A stretch of 64,000 bases of DNA from Streptomyces sp. DH12. GTDB taxonomy: Bacteria > Actinomycetota > Actinomycetes > Streptomycetales > Streptomycetaceae. The notes under the pieces are model-generated. The model saw nothing but the letters and a program-made list of their open reading frames with translations, was not told the origin of the DNA and searched no databases. The DNA lies in assembly GCF_020873895.1 (NCBI RefSeq), contig NZ_JAHWGT010000028.1, positions 1-64,000 on the forward strand. Reading direction: 5' to 3'. Positions 17,242 through 26,288 of the stretch are shown here, piece by piece (within the stretch, counting starts at the first letter, position 1; each line of letters opens with the position of its first letter). The position numbers and the translations under genes are program-made.

Positions 17242-17613
17242 ATGGTCACCGCAGACGACGTACGCAGGGTCGCCCTCTCGCTGCCCGGAGCCGTGGAGGG
17301 CCTCTCCTGGGGCATGCCGACCTTCCGCGCCGGCGCCACCGGGCGGATCTTCGCCGCCCTGGAGGGCGACGACCAGGTGATGGGCGTGAAGTGCCCGAAG
17401 GAGGACCGCGCGGAGCTGATCGCCGCCGAGCCGGACAAGTTCTTCCTCCGCCACGGCCACGACGAGCCGTACGCCTGGCTCCGGGTCCGCCTCGCCGCGC
17501 TCGACGACGAGACGGAGCTGCGCGCCGTCCTGACCGACTCCTGGCGCCAGGCCGCCCCCGCCCGCCTCCGCGCGGCCCACCCGGAACTCGACCCGCCCGC
17601 CGCCGACGCCTGA
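17242..17613 (+). CDS. MmcQ/YjbR family protein
   Basis: A 123-residue protein of the MmcQ/YjbR (CyaY-like fold) family: DVRRVALSLPGAVEGLSWGMPTFR, then GVKCPKEDRAELIAAEPDKFF, and AWLRVRLAALDDETELRAVLTDSWR (read in pieces). Members are small cytoplasmic proteins sometimes annotated as DNA-binding; the function is not established. ATG 17242 is used because the family starts M-x-T/S-x-E/D-D-V; the upstream ribosome site is poor. It lies just before tRNA-Pro. Confidence 0.85.
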   Translation: MVTADDVRRVALSLPGAVEGLSWGMPTFRAGATGRIFAALEGDDQVMGVKCPKEDRAELIAAEPDKFFLRHGHDEPYAWLRVRLAALDDETELRAVLTDSWRQAAPARLRAAHPELDPPAADA

Positions 17614-17707
17614 CACGGCCCGCCGAAGTGGTTAGTGATCACCGGTCGTAGTGCGGTATTGTTCTGGTGCACGCCGATCCGGGGGAAACCCCAGGTCAGA
17701 CGGGCAT

Positions 17708-17781
<74 letters not shown>

Positions 17782-17800
17782 CTCGTATGAGTCGCAGGTC

Positions 17801-17834
17801 AGAGGCCGTATCGGAGGATTTCGAGACGGCCTCT
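17801..17834 (+). terminator. tRNA terminator
   Basis: AGAGGCCGT (17801-17809) pairs with ACGGCCTCT (17826-17834), followed by CGATCGTTTT. It closes the tRNA-Pro transcript 20 bases after the mature 3' end. Confidence 0.75.
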
Positions 17835-18289
17835 CGATCGTTTTGGGGCCCTGTGCGGACCAGCGCGGGTCCGCCCTCGCCATGGGGCGGGCCGCTCCGA
17901 CCGCGGGCCTGCTCACGCCCGGCGACGCCGTCACGCTCCGCGTGCCCGCCGCGGTGGGCGGCCCTCGTGCTCGCGGCGGGCGTCGGCAGCGGGCCGCTCA
18001 CCCGACTCGTACCGCACCGGGCAGCCCCGACGGCGCCGCCGAGCGCCGGCCACGGCGCGAGCTGAGCGCGCGCCGCGAAGACCGGGCAGGCCCCTCCCCG
18101 CGCCCCCGCCCGGACGACCGCTCCCACCACCACCGAACGGCAGGGGCACCTGAGGGAACCCGCGCCCATCACCGCACCCCGGGGCGGCGGCGGGCGACGC
18201 GGCATCAGCGGACAGGGAGCACGGCTGCGGTGTCAGTCGGCTGGGCTATCCTTCCCGCCACCGCACACCGACTGTAGGGAACACGAGAA
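17835..18289. other. non-coding spacer
   Basis: No supportable gene, RNA or repeat seen. The last 60 bases, with a GGCTATCC stretch at 18243-18250, are probably the promoter of the next gene. Confidence 0.45.
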
Positions 18290-19798
18290 TTGACCGCCCT
18301 GTCCGCCTTCCCGCTGCCCTTTCACGCGTCCCGCTCCATAGCGTTCGCGAGACCCCGAACGCTGCGGGAACTGCAGATGACGCAGTGCAGCGCGCACATT
18401 CGCGCGAAGCCGGGGTGGTTCGACAAGATGAACGACGCCGACATCGTCGCCAGGTGGACGCGGGAAGCGGTCGCCCAGGGCCTCACCGAAGCCCAGGTTC
18501 GCTACGTCCTCGCCGAACTCGTGCACTACGCCGCCCTGCGGGACGGACGGACCGGCGTCGAGGTGTCCGCCGTCGACGGGGTGTGGCAGTCCGACGCACT
18601 GGTGGACGACCGGCTCGCATCCCGGCTGCGCGACGCGGTGCGGGTGCTGGAACAGGTCCCCGAAGCGGAGCGGGACTGGCATCCCGGATCCGACGGGCAG
18701 GTGCTGGACCTGGTGCATCCCTCACTGTTCTGCCTGGTGAGGGACGTGAGCGGCGCGCCCGAGCGGGCTTGGCGGAACCCGACGGACCAGTACTCGAAGT
18801 ACGAGTTCTCGGAGAGGTTCCAGTGGCTGCCCACGGACGTCGACGTCAGTGACGACGGCGACGTCACCTTCCGTTCGTACGTCAACAATGTCCACCCCGA
18901 GGCCCACCGGGAACTGGCCGCCGTCCTGCCGGACCTGTTCGCGCGGATGCGCCCGCTGCTGGAGAACGTGCTCACCGATCTGCGCCATCCGCGGCCGCTG
19001 CGGATCGAGGCCGATCCGTACGGGTGGTACGACTCGGCACCGGCGTACCCCGACAAGTCCTCCTACAGTGATGCGGAGGCCCACGCGGAGGCCGTCCGGG
19101 CGTGGGAAGCGGCCCAGGACGACTGGTGGGAGAACCGCATCCCGCTCATTCCTGACGCCCCGGTCTTCACCCCGCCCGAGACGCCCGACGAATCCGCCCG
19201 GGTCGACCTGCGCGGCCGCCGCCTCCAGGTGATCGTCAAGCTCGCCACCGTTCACCTCACCCCGGACAAGCCCGAGTACCCGGGCGGTTCCTGGCACGTC
19301 GAGGGAATGCTGAACGAGCGGATCGTCTCGACCGGCATCTACTACTGGGACAGCGAGAACATCACCGAAAGCCGCCTGGGGTTCCGGGCGGCACTCGACG
19401 ACCCGGACTACGAACAGAACGACGACAACGGTCTGCGCGAGGTCTACGGCCTGGAGAACGAGGACGCGCTGAACCAGGTGCTGGGATCGGTGTCGACGCC
19501 GGCGGGCCGCTGCCTGGCGTTCCCGAACGTCCTGCAACACCGCGTCGGCTCGTTCCGCCTCGTGGACCCCACCCGCCCGGGACACCGCAAGATCCTCGCG
19601 TTCTTCCTGGTCGACCCGTCGGAGAGGATCGTCTCGACGTCGGACGTGCCACCGCAGCAACCGTGGTCCGAGACCTGCACCATGACGCTTGAGCAGGCGA
19701 AGGACTACCGCGAACAGCTCATGCGGGAACGCAAGTTCTTCGTCGACGAACACAACGAACAGCTCTACGAGCGGGAGTTCTCCCTCTGCGAGCACTGA
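18290..19798 (+). CDS. DUF4246 protein, putative Fe(II)/2OG-type oxygenase
   Basis: A 502-residue protein of the DUF4246 family, best known from fungi and scattered in actinobacteria. Family landmarks: RTLRELQMTQCSAHIRAKPGW near the N-terminus (pieces), LVHPSLFCLVRD, KLATVHLTPDKPEYPGGSWH (pieces), then EGMLNERIVSTGIYYWDSENITES and FPNVLQHRVGSFRLVDP. The His-x-Glu in WHVEGM and the later H...R/K in QHRV and GHRK look like the metal and 2-oxoglutarate ligands of a jelly-roll dioxygenase; that is inference. TTG 18290 includes the conserved N-terminal block; ATG 18377 would cut it. Monocistronic. Confidence 0.8.
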   Translation: MTALSAFPLPFHASRSIAFARPRTLRELQMTQCSAHIRAKPGWFDKMNDADIVARWTREAVAQGLTEAQVRYVLAELVHYAALRDGRTGVEVSAVDGVWQSDALVDDRLASRLRDAVRVLEQVPEAERDWHPGSDGQVLDLVHPSLFCLVRDVSGAPERAWRNPTDQYSKYEFSERFQWLPTDVDVSDDGDVTFRSYVNNVHPEAHRELAAVLPDLFARMRPLLENVLTDLRHPRPLRIEADPYGWYDSAPAYPDKSSYSDAEAHAEAVRAWEAAQDDWWENRIPLIPDAPVFTPPETPDESARVDLRGRRLQVIVKLATVHLTPDKPEYPGGSWHVEGMLNERIVSTGIYYWDSENITESRLGFRAALDDPDYEQNDDNGLREVYGLENEDALNQVLGSVSTPAGRCLAFPNVLQHRVGSFRLVDPTRPGHRKILAFFLVDPSERIVSTSDVPPQQPWSETCTMTLEQAKDYREQLMRERKFFVDEHNEQLYEREFSLCEH

Positions 19799-20009
19799 GC
19801 CTCGTCTGACGGTGCGGGCCGGACGCGGCCGGCGGGGCATCCGGCCCGCCGGCGCAGTCGGCGGTTCCCGGATGCGCGGACGGCGCCCCCTCCGACGGGC
19901 CGGCCCCTGCACGTCCACCCCGCAGCCGACCGCGCCGGGCGCCGCGGTGCGCGGCGCCCGGCGCGGCGGTGAGTGCCCTCACCTGGCCGGCGAGGCGAGG
20001 GCGAGGGGG

Positions 20010-20855
20010 TCAGTCCCCTTCGTGCGCGATGATGAACGACCGCATCTTCGCCAGCGCCGTGGCGTTGGAGACGATGCTGAAGTGGCTGGGCGCCATGGGG
20101 CCGCTCATCAGGTAGTTCTCGTCCGCGCCGGCCAGCTTCGCGGTGTCGGTCGGTACGGCGTTGAAGTCGCCCGTCGACCTGAGGGTCAGATAGTCGACCC
20201 TGTCGTCGAACGGGACCTCCGTCGGCGAGTTGAGCGCCCTGAGGAAGGGCGTGTTCGGTGAGGCGAACTGTTGGCAGGCCACGTAGAACTGGCAGTGGTT
20301 GAACGTGGTGCCGTGCTGGGGCCCGGCGAAGGCGATGTACTGGGAGACCTTGTCGGCGCCGTCCAGGTTCTTGATGTAGTACCGGGCGGCCAGCGTGGAG
20401 GCGGACCAGGTGGCGAGGACCACCTTGTCGGCGCCGGTCTGGCCGCGCACCTGGTCGACCTTGGCCGACAGCTCCTGCGCGGCCTTGCCCAGGTCCTGCG
20501 TCATCGAGCTGCTGTCGGTCCAGGTGAAGAGCCGGTTCGCCGGCCAGCCGTTGGCCTGGAGGTTCGCCTTCATCGTGTCCATGGCCGCCGGCCTGCCCGT
20601 CATGCCCGGCACCATGATCACGGGGTCGTGACCGGCAGCGGCGGCAGGGGCGGGGGCGGCGGGGGCGGTCCTCGGGGACGCGGCGTTGGACGTCTGGGAG
20701 GCCAGGCCCAGCAGGCCGGCGGCCAGGACGGTGGCGAGCGTGGCGCTCAGCAGCCGTCGGGCACGGGCCGGTCGGCGGCCCGCGGTGGTCGCCGTCGTCC
20801 CGTGGGACGACGGCGACGCGGGTATGGGGGACGTGGGTGAGGACGTGAAGCGCAT
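20010..20855 (-). CDS. secreted lipase/esterase (Lipase_2-like) with altered elbow
   Basis: A 281-residue secreted alpha/beta hydrolase. A long basic N-region and Sec signal end near TSNAAS (about residue 58). The core opens HDPVIMVPGMTGRPAAMD, the standard oxyanion-side strand of bacterial triacylglycerol lipases. The nucleophile elbow, normally G-H-S-x-G, reads ATWSASTLAARYYIKN: Ser is kept but both flanking glycines are lost. The catalytic His is probably in SHFSIVSN near the end. AAGGAGG precedes ATG 20855. It is divergent from the dehydrogenase gene at 21330 and shares its promoter architecture, so it belongs with the tannase/transporter regulon. Confidence 0.82.
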   Translation of the reverse strand: MRFTSSPTSPIPASPSSHGTTATTAGRRPARARRLLSATLATVLAAGLLGLASQTSNAASPRTAPAAPAPAAAAGHDPVIMVPGMTGRPAAMDTMKANLQANGWPANRLFTWTDSSSMTQDLGKAAQELSAKVDQVRGQTGADKVVLATWSASTLAARYYIKNLDGADKVSQYIAFAGPQHGTTFNHCQFYVACQQFASPNTPFLRALNSPTEVPFDDRVDYLTLRSTGDFNAVPTDTAKLAGADENYLMSGPMAPSHFSIVSNATALAKMRSFIIAHEGD

Positions 20856-20952
20856 GGGAGTGCCTCCTTGCCCGTCGTGCGGCGGACCGGGCGCACACTG
20901 CGGATCGCGGCCCGGCAGGTGCCGACGGGGTTGTGGGGTACGAACGCACAGC

Positions 20953-21016
20953 ACGCTAGAAGCGCGTCGGGAGGCGCCCGGATGGGAACGGCGCACACAG
21001 TTCCACCCGTTGTGTG
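20953..21016 (-). promoter_or_regulatory. lipase promoter with CACACA/TGTGTG operator
   Basis: On the minus strand an inverted repeat (arms 21016-21011 and 20999-20993, 11-base spacer) precedes a -10 TAGCGT at 20958-20953. The near arm TGTGTGC ends exactly 35 bases before the -10 begins, the same geometry as at the dehydrogenase and tannase promoters. There is no -35 consensus, suggesting activator dependence. Confidence 0.55.
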
Positions 21017-21114
21017 GTCACCGCGCCCATTACCCGTCCTGAGGCTCAGCGCGGCGGCACCCGCGGATCGGTCCGGTGCGCCGGTGTGCCGGCCGTACGC
21101 CGGCCGTGAGCTGC

Positions 21115-21182
21115 GCACACAGGCAGCGGGGAACGTGTGTGCACCGCTCACCTCACCGGGCCGGACGGCAGCGACCTAGCGT
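21115..21182 (+). promoter_or_regulatory. hydroxyacyl-CoA dehydrogenase promoter with GCACACA/TGTGTGC operator
   Basis: Inverted repeat GCACACA (21115-21121) and TGTGTGC (21136-21142), 14-base spacer, followed by -10 TAGCGT at 21177-21182. The distance from the last base of the near arm to the -10 is 35, matching the divergent lipase promoter. The rest of the 20856-21329 interval shows no gene. Confidence 0.55.
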
Positions 21183-21329
21183 CTTGAGGGGCTCGTCGGA
21201 CGAGCCGGGCCTTCGGACAGCCGCAAGGCCCTTCCCCCCTCCATGCGCGGCTCGGACGTGCCGGGCGTCGGGTACGACGCGGCACCCGTGGTGCCCGCGG
21301 GGGTTCACAGCAGGTCCGGGAGGATGGAC

Positions 21330-22256
21330 ATGTACCGGTTCGGGATCGTCGGTGGCGGACTGATGGGGCACGGCATCGCGGTCGCCCTGGCCCGAGCGGG
21401 GTTCGGCGTGGTCGTGTACGACCCGGACCCGGCGACGCTGGCGAGCCTCGGCGCACGGGTCGAGCAGGCACTCGGGCGCTGCGGCGCCACCCCGCCGGAC
21501 CTGCGGAGCGCGGCGGGACGTGTCACCGCCGCCGCGACGCCGGCGGACCTCGCGCACCGCTCGGACATCGTCGTGGAAGCCGTTCCGGAGCGTCTGGAGG
21601 TCAAGCACACGGTGCTGGCCGCGCTGGAGGAGCACATCTCCGCCGTCACCCCGGTGTGGTCGAACACCTCCGTGCTGCCGCTCACCGAGGTGGGCAAGGG
21701 CATGCGCCATCCCCGGCGACTGGTCGGCGTCCACTGGTGGAACCCTCCCTACGCCATCCCGCTGGTCGAGGTCGCTCCCGGAGCGGAGACGGACCACCGG
21801 TTCGTCCAGGAGGCGTGCGACCTGCTGAACGGGCTGGGCAAGACGACGGTGCGCCTCAACCGGGACGTCCCCGGCTTCGTCGGCAACCGGCTGCAGTTCG
21901 CGCTCCTGCGCGAAGCGCTGCACCTGCTGGAGCAGGGCGTGTGCGACGCGGTGACGATCGACACGGTCATGCGGACGAGCCTCGCCCTTCGCTGGCCGGC
22001 CGTGGGCCCCATGGAGAACGCCGACTTCATCGGGCTGGAACTCACCAGGGACATCCTGAGCAGTCTCAGCCCCCACCTGTCGGCGCGGGCCGGCGGGTTC
22101 CCGGTCCTCGACGACCTCATCGGTGCCGGCCACCGGGGCCGGGTCTCCGGAGGTGGACTGCTGCCCTGGCCGGAGGGACGGGGCGAGGACGTCGCACGGC
22201 GTCTGGACAGCGGCATCCGCGCCCACCTCGCCCCGACGGGCAACGGACCGGCGTGA
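21330..22256 (+). CDS. 3-hydroxyacyl-CoA dehydrogenase family protein
   Basis: A 308-residue NAD-dependent dehydrogenase. Rossmann motif GIVGGGLMGHGIAVALARAG at residues 5-24, Asp binding the adenosine ribose in VYDPD, SNTS, and the catalytic His region GVHWWNPP (usual form G-x-H-F-F-N-P), then the C-terminal helical domain (DVPGFVGNRLQFALLREALHL). The tryptophans beside the catalytic His and the single C-terminal domain are closer to carnitine dehydrogenase/lambda-crystallin-like enzymes than to fatty acid beta-oxidation FadB. I chose ATG 21330 because GGAGG lies 6 bases upstream; ATG 21324 has no spacing. It is followed by the GAF/PucR regulator. Confidence 0.87.
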   Translation: MYRFGIVGGGLMGHGIAVALARAGFGVVVYDPDPATLASLGARVEQALGRCGATPPDLRSAAGRVTAAATPADLAHRSDIVVEAVPERLEVKHTVLAALEEHISAVTPVWSNTSVLPLTEVGKGMRHPRRLVGVHWWNPPYAIPLVEVAPGAETDHRFVQEACDLLNGLGKTTVRLNRDVPGFVGNRLQFALLREALHLLEQGVCDAVTIDTVMRTSLALRWPAVGPMENADFIGLELTRDILSSLSPHLSARAGGFPVLDDLIGAGHRGRVSGGGLLPWPEGRGEDVARRLDSGIRAHLAPTGNGPA

Positions 22257-22270
22257 CGGCGCTGCTCCCC

Positions 22271-22323
22271 GGTGCGGTGCGGTGCGGTGCGGTGCGGTGC
22301 GGTTCGGTCCGGTGCGGTGCGGC
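22271..22323. repeat. GGTGC pentanucleotide repeat
   Basis: About ten tandem GGTGC units, two of them altered to GGTTC and GGTCC, between the dehydrogenase and the regulator gene. A simple slippage repeat. Confidence 0.9.
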
Positions 22324-22442
22324 GGCCCGTCCCGCTCCGCGCCGGCAGGGGTCACCGGGGCGGGGGAGGGGCGATACTCCCACGGGGCGGGGACAGCGCC
22401 GTCCCGCCCCGGGCCGTGGCGCGCATGTCCGACGGAGGTCTC

Positions 22443-24323
22443 ATGGCAGGGACGTACGGCGGCGTCTTCCTGGAACTGCTGCACCAGGACGCCGACATCA
22501 GCGCCTTCGACGGCGTGCTGGCCGCGGCGAGGGCCGCCGGGGAACCGGCCGAGCGCCTGGCGCGCCTGGAGGCGGAACGCGCCGTCGCACTGCGGCTGCG
22601 CGAGAGGTACCTGCGCCACCGCCGCAACGAGGCGGAACTCCAGCTCCTCAACGACACCGCCAACGACCTGGCGTCCCTGCGGGACCTCGACTCGATACTC
22701 CAGGCGATCTCCGAACGCGCACGGCGCCTGCTGGAGTGCGACCTCGCCTACATCAGTCTCAGCGACCGCGGACGCGGGGACAGCTACATCAAGGCGGCGT
22801 CCGGCAACATCTCCGGCCTGCTGCGGGAGCTGCGGCTGCCGGTCGGCACCGGCGTCGGGGGCATCGTGGCGCGGACCGGTGAGCCCTACACCGTCACCTC
22901 CTACCTCGCCGACGACTCCTTCACCCGCACCGCCGAGATCGACCGGACGGTGGCCGCGGAACGGATCGAGTCACTGCTCGGCGTACCGGTGAAACTGAAC
23001 CAGGAGGTGATCGGCGTCCTGCTCGCCGCGCACCGCAGCCGGCGGGGGTTCAACAGCCGCGACATCAGCGTGCTGATCATGCTGGGCTCCCACGCGGCCG
23101 TGGCCATAGAGAACGCCAGGCTGCTGAACGCCGCGCAGGCGGCCCTCGCGAAGCTGCAGGTCGCGCACGACGCGATCAGCTCCCACATGTCCGACCTGGA
23201 ACGCACCGCGGAGGTCCACGAGAGCCTCACCCGGCTGGTCATCCAGGGCAAAGGCGTGGAGGAGGTGGCCCAGGCGACGGCGGCCTCGCTGGCCGGCACC
23301 GTCACCGTCCTCGACGAGGACGGCGACGTCGCGGCGCAGTCCCGGGGCGCCCGGCCGGTACCGATCGAGGAGCTGCGGGCCATCGGCGCGGACGCCCGGA
23401 AGGCCGGAGGCACAGTGGTCCGGGGCTCCCGGTGCGCCGTCCCCCTGATCACGGAGTCCGAGCACCTCGGCGCCATCGTCCTCGCCGGGACGGCACCCCA
23501 GGTCGGTCCTTCCGACCGGCGCATCCTGGAGCGCGCGGCACTGGTCGCCTCCCTCGTCCTCGTCACGCGCCGGCGCATGGCCGAGGCGGAGGCCCGGGTG
23601 CGCGGCGAGCTGCTGAGCGACCTGCTGACGGCGCACCCGAAGGACCACGACCTCCTCCGGCACCGGGCGGCCCTGATCGACGTCGACGTCGACGCCTGCC
23701 GGAACGTCGTGGTGGCCCGGCTGGAGGACGCACCGCGGGAGCGGATCCTCGCGTCCACCGCGGCCTTCGCCCGGCGTTCCCGCGGACTGGCCGCGTTCCG
23801 GCGCGACACCGTGATCCTGCTGCTGCCCGGCGACGACACGACGGAGGTGGCTCGGGCGACCGTGCGCGAGCTGTCGCGGATCTCCCGACGCCCGGCCACC
23901 GCCGGCACCGCCCGTGCCGGGGACCTGGCCGGCATCCCCGCGGCCTACGAGGAGGCGGACCAGTGCCTGCGCGCACTGATCGCCCTGGGCCGGACGGGAG
24001 AGGCCGCGGACACCCGCGGCCTCGGCTTCGTCGGTGCCCTGTTCAGCGGCCGGCCCGCCATCGCGTCCTTCATCGACTCCGTCATCGGCCCGGTGATCGA
24101 GTACGACCGGGGCCACCGCTCCGACCTGGTGCACACCCTCGACGCGTACTGCCGGTCCGGTCGGCACGCCAGGGACACCGCACGCATGCTGCACGTGCAC
24201 GTCAACACCGTCTCCCAGCGCCTCACCCGCGTCAGTCGGCTCCTCGGTGACGGCTGGCGGGACCCCGAGCGGCTGCTGGAGATCCAGGTGGCCCTCAGGC
24301 TGCTCACGGTCAGCACCCCCTGA
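22443..24323 (+). CDS. GAF-domain PucR/CdaR-type regulator
   Basis: A 626-residue transcription factor. A short helical N-terminus, then a GAF domain (about 70-225; LDSILQAISERARRLLECD, GTGVGGIVARTGEPYTV, LLGVPVKLNQEVIGVLLAA in pieces), a coiled linker, a second degenerate sensor region, and a C-terminal PucR HTH with HARDTARMLHVHVNTVSQRLTRV (H-V-N-T-x-x-x-R-L signature, last 45 residues). Such proteins commonly activate aromatic or ester catabolism on binding a small ligand. ATG 22443 has GGAGG four bases upstream. Its position inside the lipase/dehydrogenase/tannase/transporter group makes it the candidate factor for their shared promoter element. Confidence 0.87.
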   Translation: MAGTYGGVFLELLHQDADISAFDGVLAAARAAGEPAERLARLEAERAVALRLRERYLRHRRNEAELQLLNDTANDLASLRDLDSILQAISERARRLLECDLAYISLSDRGRGDSYIKAASGNISGLLRELRLPVGTGVGGIVARTGEPYTVTSYLADDSFTRTAEIDRTVAAERIESLLGVPVKLNQEVIGVLLAAHRSRRGFNSRDISVLIMLGSHAAVAIENARLLNAAQAALAKLQVAHDAISSHMSDLERTAEVHESLTRLVIQGKGVEEVAQATAASLAGTVTVLDEDGDVAAQSRGARPVPIEELRAIGADARKAGGTVVRGSRCAVPLITESEHLGAIVLAGTAPQVGPSDRRILERAALVASLVLVTRRRMAEAEARVRGELLSDLLTAHPKDHDLLRHRAALIDVDVDACRNVVVARLEDAPRERILASTAAFARRSRGLAAFRRDTVILLLPGDDTTEVARATVRELSRISRRPATAGTARAGDLAGIPAAYEEADQCLRALIALGRTGEAADTRGLGFVGALFSGRPAIASFIDSVIGPVIEYDRGHRSDLVHTLDAYCRSGRHARDTARMLHVHVNTVSQRLTRVSRLLGDGWRDPERLLEIQVALRLLTVSTP

Positions 24324-24344
24324 CGGTGCCGGTCCCGCCCGGAC

Positions 24345-24411
24345 GCACACCGTGCGCGCGGCGGAGTGTGCCCCCGGACCATACCCCCCGCGATCACGGA
24401 CTCCCTAGCCT
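24345..24411 (+). promoter_or_regulatory. tannase promoter with GCACAC/GTGTGC operator
   Basis: Inverted repeat GCACAC (24345-24350) and GTGTGC (24366-24371), 15-base spacer. A -10 TAGCCT starts at 24406, 35 bases after the near arm. CATAC at 24380 and CTCCCTA at 24401 are repeated at almost the same spacing in front of the transporter gene. Confidence 0.55.
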
Positions 24412-24450
24412 GTGCGCCCTCAGCCCCTCGGCGCACCCACGGAGACCGCC

Positions 24451-26151
24451 ATGAGATCGATCGTCGCAGCGTCAGGACTCGTCCTCGCCCTGGCCGCCGG
24501 TGCGTGCCCTCCCGGCGGCCCCGCCCCCGGGCCGTACTCCGCTTCCCCTACCGCCGTGGCCTGCGGCGACCTGCCGGGCCTGCGGATCCCCGCCTCGGCG
24601 GTGGGCCTGCCCACCACCGGCGGCGAGGTGACCGCCGCCCAGCCGGTCCCCGCGGCCGGCAGCGGCACGTCGGCCACCGGCGCCTACTGCCGCGTGGACG
24701 CCGCCATCCACCCCGTGGACCCCGAGGCTCCCGACATCACCATGCGCCTCGCCCTGCCCGTGCGGTGGAACGGGAAGGCGCTGATGTTCGGCGGCGGGGG
24801 GTACGACGGGACCATCCCCGACATCACCGGCAACGTCCCCTTCGGACCGGCCGACCGACCGCGCCCGCTCGGCCGCGGCTACGCCACCTTCGCCGGCGAC
24901 TCGGGACACCGGGCCGCGCCCGGCTTCGAACCGGTCCCCTCACTCGACGGGTCCTTCGGCGTCAACGACGAAGCGGTACGCAACTTCGCCGGCGACGCGC
25001 TCAAGAAGACCAGCGACACCGCCCGCTTCGTCCTGCGCGCCCACTACGGGGGCACGGCGCCCACCCGTACCTACTTCGCCGGCGGGTCGAGCGGCGGACG
25101 CGAGGGGCTGGCCGTGGCGCAGCGCTGGCCCACCGACTTCGACGGCGTCATCGCCGCCTACCCGGCCTGGAACGCCGCGGCCCTCAACCTCTTCTTCGGC
25201 TACGAGGCCCAGATCCTCTCCCGCCCCGGCGCCTTCCCCGGCCCCGTCGAACAGGAGCTGCTGCACCGCAGCACCATCGCCGCCTGCGACGATGACGACG
25301 GACTGCGGGACGGCGTCGTCTCCGACGAACGCGGCTGCCGCTTCGACCCGCGGACGCTGCGCTGCCCGAAGGGCCGGGACGCCGGCGGCACCTGCCTGTC
25401 CGACGCCCAAATCCGCGCCGTCATCGCACTGTCCTCCCCGCTGCGCTGGCGGTACCGGCTCGCCAGCGGCGAGACCGGCTACCCGGGGTTCCCCTTCCTC
25501 TCCGGCGCCGACATGACCACCCCGCTGCTGGGCCTGGGCGCCCGCGCCCCCGGCCACCCCATGCCGAAGGACAGCGGCTACGGCGTGCAGTTCTGGGACC
25601 AGTGGGTGCGGTACTTCGTCACCCGCGACCCCGCACACGACCCGCTGGCCGTGGACCCCCGCCGGCCAGGCCCCTGGCACCGGCGCATCAGCGAACTGTC
25701 GGCGATACAGGACGTCAACGACCCCGACCTGCGCCGCTTCGCCCAGGCCGGCGGGAAGCTGCTCCTGCTGCACGGCACGGCCGACGAACTCGTCAGCCAC
25801 CGCTCCACCGTCGACTACCACCAGCGCGTCCGCGCCCGGACGGGCGTGCGCGCCACCGCCGACTCCACCCGGCTCTACCTCATCCCGGGCGCCAACCACG
25901 TCAACGTCGACGCGTCGTTCGCCGCGAGTTGGGACTCGCTGAGCGCGCTGGAAGCGTGGGCGGAGCACGGCGCGGCCCCCGTGCGGCCGGTCGTCCGCGA
26001 CGCCGCCCCCGCGGCGAACGGCCGGACCCGGCCGCTGTGCGCCTACCCGTCCTGGCCGAAGTACCGCGGCACCGGCGACCCCGACTCCGCGGACAGCTTC
26101 ACCTGCTCCACCAGCCCGAGACGCACCGCCCCGGACACCCCCTGGAGCTGA
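24451..26151 (+). CDS. secreted tannase/feruloyl-esterase family hydrolase
   Basis: A 566-residue exported esterase of the tannase family (alpha/beta fold with a large lid). Signal peptide residues 1-20 or so. The nucleophile Ser is in FAGGSSGGRE, the Asp in LHGTADELVS and the His in PGANHVNVD. In characterised members the nucleophile is preceded by Cys (G-C-S-x-G-G) and the His is followed by Cys (H-C), and the two form a disulfide; here both are absent (Gly and Val). Residues 270-310 (CDDDDGLRDGVVSD) keep the family's calcium-site-like acidic loop. Start ATG 24451, GGAGA six bases before. It should cleave aromatic or other esters outside the cell, with uptake by the transporter that follows. 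Confidence 0.87.
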   Translation: MRSIVAASGLVLALAAGACPPGGPAPGPYSASPTAVACGDLPGLRIPASAVGLPTTGGEVTAAQPVPAAGSGTSATGAYCRVDAAIHPVDPEAPDITMRLALPVRWNGKALMFGGGGYDGTIPDITGNVPFGPADRPRPLGRGYATFAGDSGHRAAPGFEPVPSLDGSFGVNDEAVRNFAGDALKKTSDTARFVLRAHYGGTAPTRTYFAGGSSGGREGLAVAQRWPTDFDGVIAAYPAWNAAALNLFFGYEAQILSRPGAFPGPVEQELLHRSTIAACDDDDGLRDGVVSDERGCRFDPRTLRCPKGRDAGGTCLSDAQIRAVIALSSPLRWRYRLASGETGYPGFPFLSGADMTTPLLGLGARAPGHPMPKDSGYGVQFWDQWVRYFVTRDPAHDPLAVDPRRPGPWHRRISELSAIQDVNDPDLRRFAQAGGKLLLLHGTADELVSHRSTVDYHQRVRARTGVRATADSTRLYLIPGANHVNVDASFAASWDSLSALEAWAEHGAAPVRPVVRDAAPAANGRTRPLCAYPSWPKYRGTGDPDSADSFTCSTSPRRTAPDTPWS

Positions 26152-26288
26152 TCCGAAGGACAGGCCCCGGGCGGAGGCGGACCGTGCGGGGCGGCGGCGG
26201 GGCTTCTCGCCGCGCCGATGGGCGGCCCGCCCCGGGCGGCGGCGCACCGACGGGGGATATGGCTGCTGCCGGGACATCGCCGCACGAA

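Noticed and set aside
22271-22323. Structured RNA or riboswitch in the GGTGC run
   Set aside because: It is a simple pentanucleotide repeat with no pairing partner.
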